From assembly GCF_021109255.1 (NCBI RefSeq), contig NZ_JAJODG010000001.1: 64,000 nucleotides of DNA; one strand, given 5' to 3'. Numbering within the stretch: position 1 is the first letter of the stretch; each line of letters begins with the position of its first letter. Under the pieces are notes generated by a model. That model was not told the origin of the DNA, did no database searches, and saw only the letters and a program-made list of their open reading frames with translations. Shown here piece after piece: positions 16,745 to 25,413 of this stretch. The position numbers and the translations under genes were made by a program. Source of the stretch: Merdimmobilis hominis (GTDB lineage: Bacteria > Bacillota > Clostridia > Oscillospirales > Ruminococcaceae).

Positions 16745-18388
16745 ATGAAAAAGAGATTGATTGCCCTGCTGTTGGCAGGTGCCTTGGCCCTTACGCCGGT
16801 TCTCAGCGGCTGTTCCTCCGGGGATGGAGGCGGCAGTTCCAGCAGCTCTGGAGAGGCCCCTGCTCAGGAATTGACGGTGGCTATTTCCTCCCAGATCTTC
16901 ACCCTGGACCCTGCCCTCAACTCCACCACCCATCTGAACCACCCCATCTTCGCCACCAATGCCACCCTCTTCTATAAAAATGAAAAGGGTGAGCTGGTCA
17001 ACGACCTGTGCAAGGAGTACACCGTCAGCGACGACGGCCTGACCTACACTTTCACCCTCATCGACGGGGTGCAGTGGAGCGATGGCCAGCCCTTGACTGC
17101 CAATGACTTTGTCTACGCCATTAAGAGGGCCATCGGCTACGGGCCGGACAACACCTTTAACGCGTCCAACCTGACCAACTTTGTCAAAGGTGCAGCCGAA
17201 GCCCACGACGCCATGTTGGATGTGGCGGACATGGACAATGTAGGCGTTTACGCCCCCGATGACAAGACCCTGGTCATCGAGCTTTCCACCCCCTGCCCTT
17301 ACTTCCTGTCTGTCACCGAGTCCGGTGTGTTTATGCCCCTTCGCGCTGACTTTGCCAAGGAGCATGAGAGCACCTGGTCCCTCCAGCCCGGTTACCCCAC
17401 CGTGGGGGCCTTCCAGCTGGAGTCGGTCAACGAGAACGAGCAGGCCACCTTTGTGAAAAACCCCAACTATTATAAAGCCGATGAGGTCAAGCTGGAAAAA
17501 CTCCAGTTCCTGGTGATGACCGATGAGAACGCCCAGCTGGCGGCCTTTAAATCCGGTCAGATCGACGTGGCCCTCAACGTCCCGTCGGACACCGCCACCA
17601 ACAGCGCCTTCCAGGATAATTTCCTGAAGCTGGAATACTACACCTGCCCTTACTTTGTGGCCATCAACAGCGGTGAAAAAGGTCCTGAGGCCCTCAAGGA
17701 CGCCCGTGTTCGCAAGGCTCTGGCCCTGGCCACCAACAAAGATACCATGGTCACCGTCCTCAATGGCGGCGACTTCATCACCCCCCTGAACGGCTATGTT
17801 CCCTATGGTTTCCCCGGTCTTGACGGCGACTTCCGTGAGGAGAAGAACGACTATTTGGCATACAACCCTGAGGAGGCCAAAAACCTTCTGAAAGAGGCGG
17901 GTTACGATGAAAGCAACCCCCTCCAGCTGACCTACCTGTACTCCAGCAGCCAGCTCCACGGCGATGTCGCCCAGATGCTGCAGCAGCAGTGGGCTGAAGT
18001 GGGCGTGGACCTGAAACTCCAGGCGGTTGAGATGGGCGTCTTCTACGATTATGTGGATTACGGCGATTTTGAACTGTCCCGGTACGGCCTCTCCAACTCC
18101 AGCGACCCTCTGGCCTTCTTCAAGATCTGGAAGAGCACTGAGCAGGTGGTGGCCGCAGTGGACGACCCCAAACTGGATGAGATGATCGACGACGCATACC
18201 ACACCGTGGACCACACCGAGTACCTGAACAAGCTCCACGACATTGAGACCTACATGCTGGAGGAGCAGTGTTACCTGATTCCCCTGTTTGTCCAGGAGCC
18301 GGTCAAACTGGTGCAGACAAACGTCAAAGGCGTCTGGGCCAACCCTGGCGGACGGCTGACCTTCACTGGTGCGGAGATCACAGCATAA
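16745..18388 (+). CDS. Peptide-binding lipoprotein of the ABC importer (SBP_bac_5 family)
   Basis: The 547-aa extracellular receptor begins with a lipoprotein signal peptide: basic MKKR, a hydrophobic core, and a LSGC lipobox with the lipidated Cys near residue 23. A Gly/Ser linker follows. The family-5 signature is seen in LTYTFTLIDGVQWSDGQPLTANDFVYAI. C-terminal segments such as NLLKEAGYDESNPLQLTYLY are typical of OppA/DppA. It should hand di- or oligopeptides to the permease encoded just upstream. ATG 16745 follows GGAGGTG. Confidence 0.93.
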   Translation: MKKRLIALLLAGALALTPVLSGCSSGDGGGSSSSSGEAPAQELTVAISSQIFTLDPALNSTTHLNHPIFATNATLFYKNEKGELVNDLCKEYTVSDDGLTYTFTLIDGVQWSDGQPLTANDFVYAIKRAIGYGPDNTFNASNLTNFVKGAAEAHDAMLDVADMDNVGVYAPDDKTLVIELSTPCPYFLSVTESGVFMPLRADFAKEHESTWSLQPGYPTVGAFQLESVNENEQATFVKNPNYYKADEVKLEKLQFLVMTDENAQLAAFKSGQIDVALNVPSDTATNSAFQDNFLKLEYYTCPYFVAINSGEKGPEALKDARVRKALALATNKDTMVTVLNGGDFITPLNGYVPYGFPGLDGDFREEKNDYLAYNPEEAKNLLKEAGYDESNPLQLTYLYSSSQLHGDVAQMLQQQWAEVGVDLKLQAVEMGVFYDYVDYGDFELSRYGLSNSSDPLAFFKIWKSTEQVVAAVDDPKLDEMIDDAYHTVDHTEYLNKLHDIETYMLEEQCYLIPLFVQEPVKLVQTNVKGVWANPGGRLTFTGAEITA

Positions 18389-18401
18389 CTGAAAAATCGC
18401 C

Positions 18402-18432
18402 AATCCCCTGCCCCCCTGGGCAGGGGATTTTT
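18402..18432 (+). terminator. Terminator after peptide-binding protein gene
   Basis: AATCCCCTGCCC pairs with GGGCAGGGGATT around CCCCT and is followed by TTTG. Confidence 0.88.
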
Positions 18433-18501
18433 GCGCCTGGCGGCTGTGCGGTTTCCCTGACAAAAGGACAGCTTGCCAGGAAATCTTTGGGCGGATTTTC
18501 A

Positions 18502-18530
18502 TTGCCTTACCGGACAAACCACAGTATAAT
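18502..18530 (+). promoter_or_regulatory. Promoter of Fe-S scaffold / GGGtGRT operon
   Basis: TTGCCT at 18502-18507, 17-base spacer, TATAAT at 18525-18530, about 100 bases before the first start codon. Confidence 0.7.
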
Positions 18531-18630
18531 AAAAGGAGCAGAACCATAAGCCTGTAGCAGGGGGTCCCTTGCTTAACACGGCGGTGACACAGATTATTTG
18601 GGCAGCGCGCTGCCTGAAAGGAGCTTTCCT

Positions 18631-19323
18631 ATGAATTATTCCCATGAAGTTGAACGGATGTGCCCCATCGCCAAAGGGGCCAACCACGGTCCGGCTCCCA
18701 TCCCGGAGGAGGGCCGCTGGGTAAAAGCCTATCAAATCAGCGATATCTCCGGCTTATCCCACGGCATCGGCTGGTGTGCACCCCAGCAGGGCGCCTGCAA
18801 GCTGACCCTCAACGTCAAGGACGGCATCATTGAGGAGGCATTGGTGGAAACCCTGGGCTGTTCCGGCATGACCCATTCCGCCGCCATGGCAGGGGAGATC
18901 CTCCCCGGCAAGACCCTTTTGGAGGCGCTGAACACCGACCTGGTGTGCGACGCCATCAATGTGGCCATGCGGGAAATTTTTAAACAACTGGTTTACGGCC
19001 GCAGCCAGACTGCCTTCTCGGAAGGGGGACTGCCCATCGGCGCCTCTTTGGAGGACCTGGGCAAGGGCCTGCGCAGCCAGGTGGGCACCGTGTTCTCCAC
19101 CGGCTACAAAGGGGTTCGGTATCTGGAACTGGCCGAAGGGTATATCCTCTCGGTGGCGCTGGATGAGAACAATGAGGCCATCGGCTATAAATTTGTAAAA
19201 GTGGGCAAGATGCTGGAGGACATCCGCCGGGGAGTGGATGCCCAAACCGCATTTGAAAAGAATCTGGGCACCTACGGCCGGTATGAGAACGCCCCCAAAT
19301 ACATCGACCCCCGTGAGGAATAA
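18631..19323 (+). CDS. NifU/IscU-like iron-sulfur cluster assembly scaffold protein
   Basis: The 230-aa protein has an IscU/NifU_N-like region around residues 50-110. GWCAPQQGACKL and ETLGCSGMTHSAAMAGEILPGK hold conserved cysteines, and a further Cys lies in TDLVCDAIN. The N-terminal CPIAKGANHGPAP is characteristic of the anaerobe-specific branch paired with GGGtGRT proteins. It probably binds or transfers an Fe-S cluster, but the client is unknown. It lacks neighbouring nifS or sufBC. ATG 18631 follows AAAGGAG, and the next gene is 18 bases away. Confidence 0.85.
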   Translation: MNYSHEVERMCPIAKGANHGPAPIPEEGRWVKAYQISDISGLSHGIGWCAPQQGACKLTLNVKDGIIEEALVETLGCSGMTHSAAMAGEILPGKTLLEALNTDLVCDAINVAMREIFKQLVYGRSQTAFSEGGLPIGASLEDLGKGLRSQVGTVFSTGYKGVRYLELAEGYILSVALDENNEAIGYKFVKVGKMLEDIRRGVDAQTAFEKNLGTYGRYENAPKYIDPREE

Positions 19324-19341
19324 AGGAGAGGAGGAAGCACT

Positions 19342-20340
19342 ATGGCACAGTTTGAAGGCCAAGAAAGAAGAATGCCCCGCATTGAGGCTTGTTTGAAGGA
19401 ATACGGCATCTCCTCCCTGGAGGAGGCACGGGAAATCTGCCTCCAAAAAGGGGTGGATGTGGAATCCATCGTCAAAGGGGTACAGCCCATCGCCTTTGAG
19501 AACGCGGTGTGGGCCTACACCCTGGGGGCGGCCATCGCTATAAAGAAGGGCGCCGCCGCCGCGGACAAAGCCGCCGAGGCCATCGGCATTGGATTGCAGG
19601 CATTCTGCATCCCCGGCTCGGTGGCAGAACAGCGCCAGGTGGGCCTGGGCCACGGCAACCTGGGGGCCATGCTCCTGCGGGATGAGACCAAATGCTTCTG
19701 CTTCCTGGCAGGGCACGAGTCCTTCGCCGCGGCGGAGGGGGCCATCGGCATCGCCCGCACCGCCAACAAGGCCCGCAAGGAGCCCCTCCATGTCATCCTC
19801 AACGGCCTGGGCAAGGACGCAGCCTACATCATCAGCCGGATCAACGGCTTCACCTATGTAGAGACCGATTACGACTTTGCAACCGGCGAGCTGAAGGTAG
19901 TCCGGGAGAAAGCATTCTCCGACGGGGACCGGGCGGCGGTCCGTTGTTACGGCGCCAACGACGTGTTGGAAGGGGTGGCCATTATGAAGATGGAGCAGGT
20001 GGATGTCTCCATCACCGGCAACTCCACCAACCCCACCCGGTTCCAGCACCTGGTGGCAGGTACTTATAAGAAATGGGCCCAGGAGAACGGGGTCAAATAC
20101 TTCTCGGTGGCTTCGGGCGGCGGCACCGGCCGCACCCTCCACCCGGACAACGTGGCCGCCGGCCCTGCCTCCTATGGCTTGACCGACTCCATGGGCCGGA
20201 TGCACAGCGATGCCCAGTTTGCCGGCTCCTCCTCCGTCCCCGCCCACGTGGAAATGATGGGCCTGATCGGCATGGGCAATAACCCCATGGTCGGCGCGAC
20301 TGTCGCTTGTGCGGTGGCGGTGGCCGAGGGCCTGCGGTAG
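19342..20340 (+). CDS. GGGtGRT protein (conserved anaerobe protein of unknown function)
   Basis: The 332-aa protein contains the family-naming motif in VASGGGTGRTLHPDNVAAGP near residue 255. A conserved N-terminal segment reads RIEACLKEYGISSLEEAREIC, and a central glycine-rich part includes LGHGNLGAML and FLAGHESFAAAEGAIGIA. It has no signal peptide or membrane helix, so it is cytosolic. The family is widespread in gut Clostridia and nearly always sits next to the scaffold-type gene found here 18 bases upstream. Its reaction is not known to me. A strong terminator follows. Confidence 0.9.
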   Translation: MAQFEGQERRMPRIEACLKEYGISSLEEAREICLQKGVDVESIVKGVQPIAFENAVWAYTLGAAIAIKKGAAAADKAAEAIGIGLQAFCIPGSVAEQRQVGLGHGNLGAMLLRDETKCFCFLAGHESFAAAEGAIGIARTANKARKEPLHVILNGLGKDAAYIISRINGFTYVETDYDFATGELKVVREKAFSDGDRAAVRCYGANDVLEGVAIMKMEQVDVSITGNSTNPTRFQHLVAGTYKKWAQENGVKYFSVASGGGTGRTLHPDNVAAGPASYGLTDSMGRMHSDAQFAGSSSVPAHVEMMGLIGMGNNPMVGATVACAVAVAEGLR

Positions 20341-20362
20341 ATTTAAAAACAATAGGAACAGG

Positions 20363-20398
20363 ACAAGGCGCAGCCACCAAAAGTGGCTGCGCCTTGTT
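20363..20398 (+). terminator. Terminator after GGGtGRT gene
   Basis: AAGGCGCAGCCAC pairs perfectly with GTGGCTGCGCCTT around CAAAA. The T tract is short (TTG TTAG). Confidence 0.8.
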
Positions 20399-20711
20399 AG
20401 GCTTTATTCCCATTATGCCCCTTTTGCTGGGTTCTTCCATTTCCAACTGGATGGGATTGTGTTATAATAATCGCGATGCGATAATTGGAATAGACCAGCT
20501 TTGCCAGGGCCTGAGCTGCCCTGCCGTGGAAGCTGTGAAGTGGGTCCAATTGGACACCTCCAAACCCGTATAACAGTAGCCGCAGGGAACCGGGGCGATC
20601 AAGACCAGTTGGCTGCGCGCACCGCCAAAGCCCCAGGGGGAAGGCGGGGCACCCCTTCCCCAGAGAACCCTCGAATTTGGGCGCCATTGGCCCGATGAGA
20701 AACGGAGATGA
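20399..20711 (+). other. Intergenic region with family-2 repeat, no gene seen
   Basis: Apart from the TATAAT-plus-palindrome repeat at 20453-20488, this leader of the Hsp70 gene holds no convincing reading frame. If the TATAAT in the repeat is the promoter, the Hsp70 transcript has a leader of about 230 bases. Confidence 0.4.
20453..20488 (+). repeat. Promoter-like palindromic repeat, family 2 (copy 1)
   Basis: TGTGTTATAATAATCGCGAT continues into GCGATAATTGG. The dyad AATCGC/GCGATAATT begins directly at the TATAAT box. Near-identical units occur at 32530-32566 (plus) and 48322-48360 (minus), each in an upstream region. Confidence 0.65.
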
Positions 20712-22478
20712 ATGAATATGGCAATGATCGGCATTGACCTGGGCACCACCAACAGCTTAGCCGCCGTGTGGAAGGATGGAAAAAGCGTGCTTATCCCCAA
20801 CGCCTTTGGGGATCTATTGACCCCCAGTGCGGTCAGTTTGGATGAGGACGGGACTATTTTAGTGGGCAAGGTGGCCAAGGAGCGGCTGATCTCCCACCCG
20901 GAATGCAGCGTCACCGCCTTTAAGAGGCTGATGGGTACCACGGCAAAGCTCCAGCTGGGGGAACAGGCCTTTTCCCCGGAGGAGCTCTCCTCCTTTGTGC
21001 TGCGCCGCCTGAAAGAGGATGCGGAAGCCTACCTGGGGGAGCCGGTCACCGAGGCGGTGATCAGCGTACCCGCCTATTTTAACGACAACCAGCGCAGCGC
21101 CACCAAATTGGCGGCCCAATTGGCAGGCCTGCACACCGAGCGGCTGGTCAACGAGCCCTCGGCGGCGGCTCTCGCCTGCCGGTTTCAGGACACTGGCAAG
21201 GACCAGAGTTTTTTGGTGTTTGACTTTGGCGGCGGCACCCTGGATGTCTCGGTGGTGGACTGTTTTGACACGGTGATTGAGATCGCCGCCGTGGCCGGGG
21301 ACAACCGGCTGGGGGGCAATGATTTTGACGAGGCCATCGCCCGGCACTTCTGCAAGATCAACGGCCAGGAGTTGGCGCAGCTCTCCCCCACCGAGCAGGC
21401 GATCCTCCTCAAACAGGCCCAGCTCTGCAAGGAGATCCTCACCCACCGGGGCCAGGCGGCTATGATGCAGGACTCCCCTAAATTCCCCAATCCCCTGCTT
21501 TTAAACAACAAGCTGCTGCTGGAGATTTCCGCCCCGTTTTTCCAGAGGATGGAGCGGGTCATCGCCCGCGCCCTCACCGATGGGGGGCACACCGTCGGGG
21601 AGATCGACAAGGTCCTCCTGGTGGGGGGCTCCTGCCATATGCCGGTGGTGCAGAGTTATATCGCCCACCTGCTGGGCCGGGAGATCGCCCGGCTGGGCTC
21701 GCCGGATACGGTGGTCGCCCAAGGGGTGGGGGTCTATGCCGGTATCAAGGCCCGGGGAGAGGAACTCAAGGACATTATGATGACCGATGTCTGCCCCTTT
21801 ACCCTTGGGGTGGAGGTCTATTCCCATGAGAAGGAGAAGCTTTCCCACATCGCGCCCATGATCGAGCGCAACAGCGTGCTGCCAGTCAGCGTGGAGCACC
21901 CCTTCTACACCCTTTCCGACAACCAAAAACGGATTACCATCTCGGTGTACCAAGGGGAAGCCTACTTTGCCCGGGAAAACCTGAAGTTGGGGGAACTGGA
22001 AGTGGAAGTCCCCCCTAAGCCCAAGGGGGAAGAACAGGTATTGGTGCGGTTTACATATGATATCAACGGCATTTTGGAGGTGGAGGTTCAAAGCCCGTCC
22101 ACCAAGGAGAAAAAGCGGCAGGTGATTGTAGGCCAGCGTCTCCATCTTTCCCAAGAGGAGATCGACGCCCGGCTGAAGGAGCTGCAGCGGCTGAAGATCC
22201 ACCCCGCCGACCAGGAGGAAAACCGGTTGGTTCTGGCCCGGGGGGAGCGGATTTACACCGAGTCTTTAGGCCCGGTGCGGGAGCAGACCGGCCGGTGCCT
22301 AGCTTACCTGCGGGAGGCGATGGACAGCCAATCCCCTACCCGGATCCGCCGGGCACGGGAGGAATCCACCCGTTTTTTCGATGCGGTGGAACAGCAGTTT
22401 TTAGACGGGGGCCTTCCCTTTGATTTTGACCCCGAGGACGATGAGGAGGATGACGGATGGACCAATGGGCCGTTTTAG
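20712..22478 (+). CDS. Hsp70 family chaperone (HscC-like, non-canonical DnaK)
   Basis: The 588-aa protein has a complete actin-fold ATPase: IGIDLGTTNS at the N-terminus, FDFGGGTLDVSV, and VLLVGGSCHMPVVQ, followed by a beta substrate-binding domain from about residue 370. The C-terminus is short and acidic and lacks the DnaK lid ending. It is less conserved than housekeeping DnaK, has no grpE or dnaJ neighbour, and overlaps the next gene, which encodes a dedicated J protein. That mirrors the HscC/DjlC arrangement of enterobacteria. ATG 20712 or 20718 could be the start; GGAG at 20704-20707 does not decide. Confidence 0.88.
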   Translation: MNMAMIGIDLGTTNSLAAVWKDGKSVLIPNAFGDLLTPSAVSLDEDGTILVGKVAKERLISHPECSVTAFKRLMGTTAKLQLGEQAFSPEELSSFVLRRLKEDAEAYLGEPVTEAVISVPAYFNDNQRSATKLAAQLAGLHTERLVNEPSAAALACRFQDTGKDQSFLVFDFGGGTLDVSVVDCFDTVIEIAAVAGDNRLGGNDFDEAIARHFCKINGQELAQLSPTEQAILLKQAQLCKEILTHRGQAAMMQDSPKFPNPLLLNNKLLLEISAPFFQRMERVIARALTDGGHTVGEIDKVLLVGGSCHMPVVQSYIAHLLGREIARLGSPDTVVAQGVGVYAGIKARGEELKDIMMTDVCPFTLGVEVYSHEKEKLSHIAPMIERNSVLPVSVEHPFYTLSDNQKRITISVYQGEAYFARENLKLGELEVEVPPKPKGEEQVLVRFTYDINGILEVEVQSPSTKEKKRQVIVGQRLHLSQEEIDARLKELQRLKIHPADQEENRLVLARGERIYTESLGPVREQTGRCLAYLREAMDSQSPTRIRRAREESTRFFDAVEQQFLDGGLPFDFDPEDDEEDDGWTNGPF

Positions 22479-23785
22479 GAATTGACCCCACCCGGGACCA
22501 GCAGAAGATCCGCCGGGCCTATGCCCAGCGCTCCCGGGAATGCCACCCAGAGGAACACCCCCAGGAGTTTCAGGAGCTGTATGCCGCCTACCAGTGGGCG
22601 ATGGACCGGGCCAAGCGAATGCCGGCATCCACCGGGGAAAAGCCCCGAGGGCTGCACAACAAGTTCCAGGTGCCAGTGTATAAAGAGGAGTATACCCCGC
22701 CCACCAAGAGGCCGTTGCCCCCTCTGCCTCCCTTTGGCAGGCAGGCGCGGCAGGCTGTTCTTTCCCCTGCTAAGAAAAAGGAAGGGGATTTGGAATTTGA
22801 GGCGGTGTTCGCCCGGGCGGATGAACTGCGCCAGCAGGAGGCCCAGCGGTATCGGGAAACCGGCCCGGCCCGGGCTTTCCTCACCTGGTATGGCGCCGAA
22901 TCCAAGGAAAGGACCAAGACGTGGTGGGAGGAATACTTCCTCACCAAGGAATTTTTGGACGCCCAGATGGACCCGTTGTTCCTCTCTTTCCTGGAGGACT
23001 TTTTGGAGGAGCGGGAGCGTTCCCCCCAGCCGCCGACCACCGATCTGTACCGGGAATTGTACATCGCCTACGGCTTTGGGGAGTACGCCCAGACCGGTAT
23101 GCCCCCGCGGGAACTGCAGCGCCTTTATGAACTGACGACCCGTCGGGATCCCGCCGGCCTATTTGGGGTGCGCAGACGGGAATATGTCCCCCGGGTGGAA
23201 TGCTTTTTGATCTACCACCGGCTGCTGCGCCAGGCCCGGCAGGAAGGGTTCTCCCCCATCGGCTGGGAAAAAGCCCTCCAAGGGGCCAACAGCGCCTACA
23301 CCGGTTCCCGCCGCCATCCCAGTGTCTACCGGCTGCTCACCTATTTTGTGGACACCCACCCCGGCCTGCCGGCGGAGGTATGGCCGGTGTTTTACCGGAA
23401 GTTCGAGCTTTCAGGGTTTGAGCGTTCCAGCACCAAGCAGAAGGTCAAACCTTTGTATGAAGCTTTGAAGCGCCGCCTAGACGAAACCGCCAAGCGGAAG
23501 GACCAGGCCCGGCAGGAGGCTATGCGCCGTATAAAATTCGCTTTCCGGGCCCTGTGCGGCCAAAAGGAAGAGGCCGCAGCCCAGGATGTGGAGGCATTTT
23601 TCGCATCCAAAGACTTCCAAACCCTCCAGTGGGATGAGGAGTTCTTGGAGTTTTTGACGGTGGAAGCGTCCATCGGCGAGATGGGCTCCCCCATGGCCCA
23701 AGGCGCTTATAGGGCTTACCAAGGGGCGAAAATCCCCAAGTCCGCCATCCTGCTAGGCCGGCTGGAGAGCATTTTGAACCACTAA
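22457..23785 (+). CDS. J-domain protein, co-chaperone of the adjacent Hsp70, with HPE in place of HPD
   Basis: The 442-aa protein opens with a compact J domain: WAVLGIDPTRDQQKIRRAYA forms helices I-II, the loop reads HPEEHP, and EFQELYAAYQWAMDRAKR forms helix III. The canonical HPD tripeptide, needed to stimulate Hsp70 ATPase, is HPE here. The remaining 380 residues are mostly helical, charged and unfamiliar, and probably bind clients. The start lies 22 bases inside the Hsp70 gene, so translation is coupled and the two very likely act together. Confidence 0.85.
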   Translation: MDQWAVLGIDPTRDQQKIRRAYAQRSRECHPEEHPQEFQELYAAYQWAMDRAKRMPASTGEKPRGLHNKFQVPVYKEEYTPPTKRPLPPLPPFGRQARQAVLSPAKKKEGDLEFEAVFARADELRQQEAQRYRETGPARAFLTWYGAESKERTKTWWEEYFLTKEFLDAQMDPLFLSFLEDFLEERERSPQPPTTDLYRELYIAYGFGEYAQTGMPPRELQRLYELTTRRDPAGLFGVRRREYVPRVECFLIYHRLLRQARQEGFSPIGWEKALQGANSAYTGSRRHPSVYRLLTYFVDTHPGLPAEVWPVFYRKFELSGFERSSTKQKVKPLYEALKRRLDETAKRKDQARQEAMRRIKFAFRALCGQKEEAAAQDVEAFFASKDFQTLQWDEEFLEFLTVEASIGEMGSPMAQGAYRAYQGAKIPKSAILLGRLESILNH

Positions 23786-23813
23786 CCCCCGTTTTGGGAG
23801 AGGAGGCAGGTGG

Positions 23814-24050
23814 ATGATCTGTTTTTTTAATCGCAGAAGCGTGTTCACCGGCTACCCCTTTGAACGGGTGGCCGGGGTGGAAGCCCGGTTAAAAGAGGCG
23901 GGTATCCCTTTTAAAACTGTCTACTACAGCGGTGGGGGCGGCCGGCCGGCTATGATAGCTAGGGGCCGGACGGTGAACGCCCACTTTGAAGTGTTTGTCC
24001 ACCAAAAGGACTTTGAACGGGCCAAAGAAGCCCTCCCCTTTTTGGTTTAA
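23814..24050 (+). CDS. Small conserved protein, possibly DUF2007-like
   Basis: The 78-aa product starts MICFFNRRSVFTGYPFERVA. It ends with a VHQKDFERAKEALPFLV segment of the kind seen in DUF2007-type domains, where a short alpha/beta fold ends in DxERA. The family link is from pattern only. There is no membrane segment. ATG 23814 lies after a clear AGGAGG, 28 bases downstream of the J-protein gene, so it is probably the last gene of the chaperone operon. Confidence 0.7.
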   Translation: MICFFNRRSVFTGYPFERVAGVEARLKEAGIPFKTVYYSGGGGRPAMIARGRTVNAHFEVFVHQKDFERAKEALPFLV

Positions 24051-24092
24051 TTCAGGGAGATCCCCATGGATAGCGCCACACAAAAATGGATA

Positions 24093-24130
24093 CGAAAAAG
24101 GGAATGCCCCACGGGGCATTCCCTTTTTCG
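24093..24130. terminator. Bidirectional terminator
   Basis: CGAAAAAGGGAATGCCCC and GGGGCATTCCCTTTTTCG form a perfect palindrome around AC, between the convergent chaperone and exporter operons. Confidence 0.93.
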
Positions 24131-24140
24131 TATGGCAGGA

Positions 24141-24815
24141 TCAATCGTAGAAGAGCTCGCCGTCCACAATCCGCACCACCTGCCGGGCCTGTTTGGCCAC
24201 GTTTAGGTCGTGGGTGATCATCAGGATGGTGTTGCCCATGTCGTTGAGCCGCTGGAACAGTGCCAACACCTCCCGCCCGGTGGAGGAATCCAGGGCGCCG
24301 GTGGGTTCGTCGGCCAAGAGGAGGCTAGGTTTGCCCACCAGCGCCCGGGCGATGGCAACCCGCTGCTGCTGCCCGCCGGAGAGCTCCCGGGGTTTGTGGG
24401 AGAGCCTCTCGGTCAGGCCCAGCATCTCGATGGTGGGCAGGCAGACTTCTTCCGCCTGCCTGCTGCTCATCCCCCGCACCAGGAGGGGCATCATCACGTT
24501 TTGCAGCACTGTGTACTGGGGGATCAGCTGGTATTTCTGGAAGATAAATCCAATCTTTTGGTTGCGGATGTGGGTCAATTCATCGTCGGAGCAGTCCCCC
24601 ACCGAGGTGCCGTCCAGGAGATAGGTTCCGCTGTCAAAGTGGTCCATACAGCCCACAATGTTCATCAGGATGGATTTGCCCGAGCCAGAGGGCCCTAAGA
24701 TGGCCAGGAATTCCCCCTCCTCCACCGTCAGGGAAATCCCCTTAAGGACGGTGAGGGCGTTTTCCCCCATGCGGTAACTTTTAACGATGTTGTCCAGGTG
24801 GATGATCTCTTTCAT
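24141..24815 (-). CDS. MacB-type ABC exporter ATP-binding protein
   Basis: The 224-aa ATPase has Walker A GPSGSGKS near residue 38, Q-loop FQKYQLIP, signature LSGGQQQRVAIARAL, Walker B LLLADEPTGALD and H-loop MITHD. This matches the LolD/MacB/SalX group that works with long-loop FtsX-type permeases. ATG 24815 lies six bases after AGGAGG. It is the last gene of a four-gene minus-strand operon; the order adaptor, permease, lipoprotein, ATPase is visible. Confidence 0.93.
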   Translation of the reverse strand: MKEIIHLDNIVKSYRMGENALTVLKGISLTVEEGEFLAILGPSGSGKSILMNIVGCMDHFDSGTYLLDGTSVGDCSDDELTHIRNQKIGFIFQKYQLIPQYTVLQNVMMPLLVRGMSSRQAEEVCLPTIEMLGLTERLSHKPRELSGGQQQRVAIARALVGKPSLLLADEPTGALDSSTGREVLALFQRLNDMGNTILMITHDLNVAKQARQVVRIVDGELFYD

Positions 24816-24824
24816 GGGCGCCTC

Positions 24825-25397
24825 CTAGGATAGGATGGTGACCGATGCGATGTATTCCGTCCCATCGCTGCCGGTCTCATAAGTGATGGTGACCACGTTT
24901 TTGTAGACGATCTGGGAGAAATCCAGGGTGGTGGTGCTGCCCGCCATAGTCACCGGAGTGCCCACTGGGATGGAGATGGTTTCCACCTCCCCAGTCAGCT
25001 GGATGGCTGGGGAGACAGCCCCGCCGGAACCCGCCATGCCGCCCATGGCGCCGGGGAAGCCGCTGGGCATTTCCCCACCCATCCCGCCGCCTATCTCCAT
25101 CTCCCCGCCGGAGGGCCGGCCGCCCGGGGTATCCCCCTGCCGGGAGGAATGATCTCCGCCTCGGGAAGGTACTCCATCGTCCCCTTCCTCTTCTTCGCCG
25201 GAAGGGCTTCCCTGCCCGCTTCCCAAGGTGCCGATGGCCAATTCCAGCTCGTTGCCAGACACCGACTTTACCTTCCCGGTGACAGTGCGGCTGGCCGCCG
25301 TATCACTGGAGGACGAGGAGGAAGGTGCGCTGGTGTCCCCGCACCCGCAGAGGAGGAGGCAGAAAGCCAGGGCCAAGGCCCAAAAACGCTGTTTCAT
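24825..25397 (-). CDS. Gly/Met-rich lipoprotein in the exporter operon, unknown function
   Basis: The 190-aa product has a lipoprotein signal peptide (MKQRFWALALAFCLLLCGCG) with the lipobox Cys near residue 17-19 and a Ser-rich linker. A short beta-like segment TVTGKVKSVSGNELELAIG follows. The centre (about residues 70-130) is low-complexity, rich in Gly, Met, Pro and Glu. The C-terminal part again looks beta-rich. It lies between the permease and ATPase genes. The permease has a similar Gly/Met-rich loop, so the two may contact each other. I do not recognise a family. ATG 25397 follows AAGGAGG. Confidence 0.8.
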   Translation of the reverse strand: MKQRFWALALAFCLLLCGCGDTSAPSSSSSSDTAASRTVTGKVKSVSGNELELAIGTLGSGQGSPSGEEEEGDDGVPSRGGDHSSRQGDTPGGRPSGGEMEIGGGMGGEMPSGFPGAMGGMAGSGGAVSPAIQLTGEVETISIPVGTPVTMAGSTTTLDFSQIVYKNVVTITYETGSDGTEYIASVTILS

Positions 25398-25413
25398 CTT
25401 GCACTGCCTCCTT

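Noticed and set aside
16697..18547. A 616-codon minus-strand frame
   Set aside because: It is antisense to the peptide-binding lipoprotein gene and crosses its terminator and promoter.
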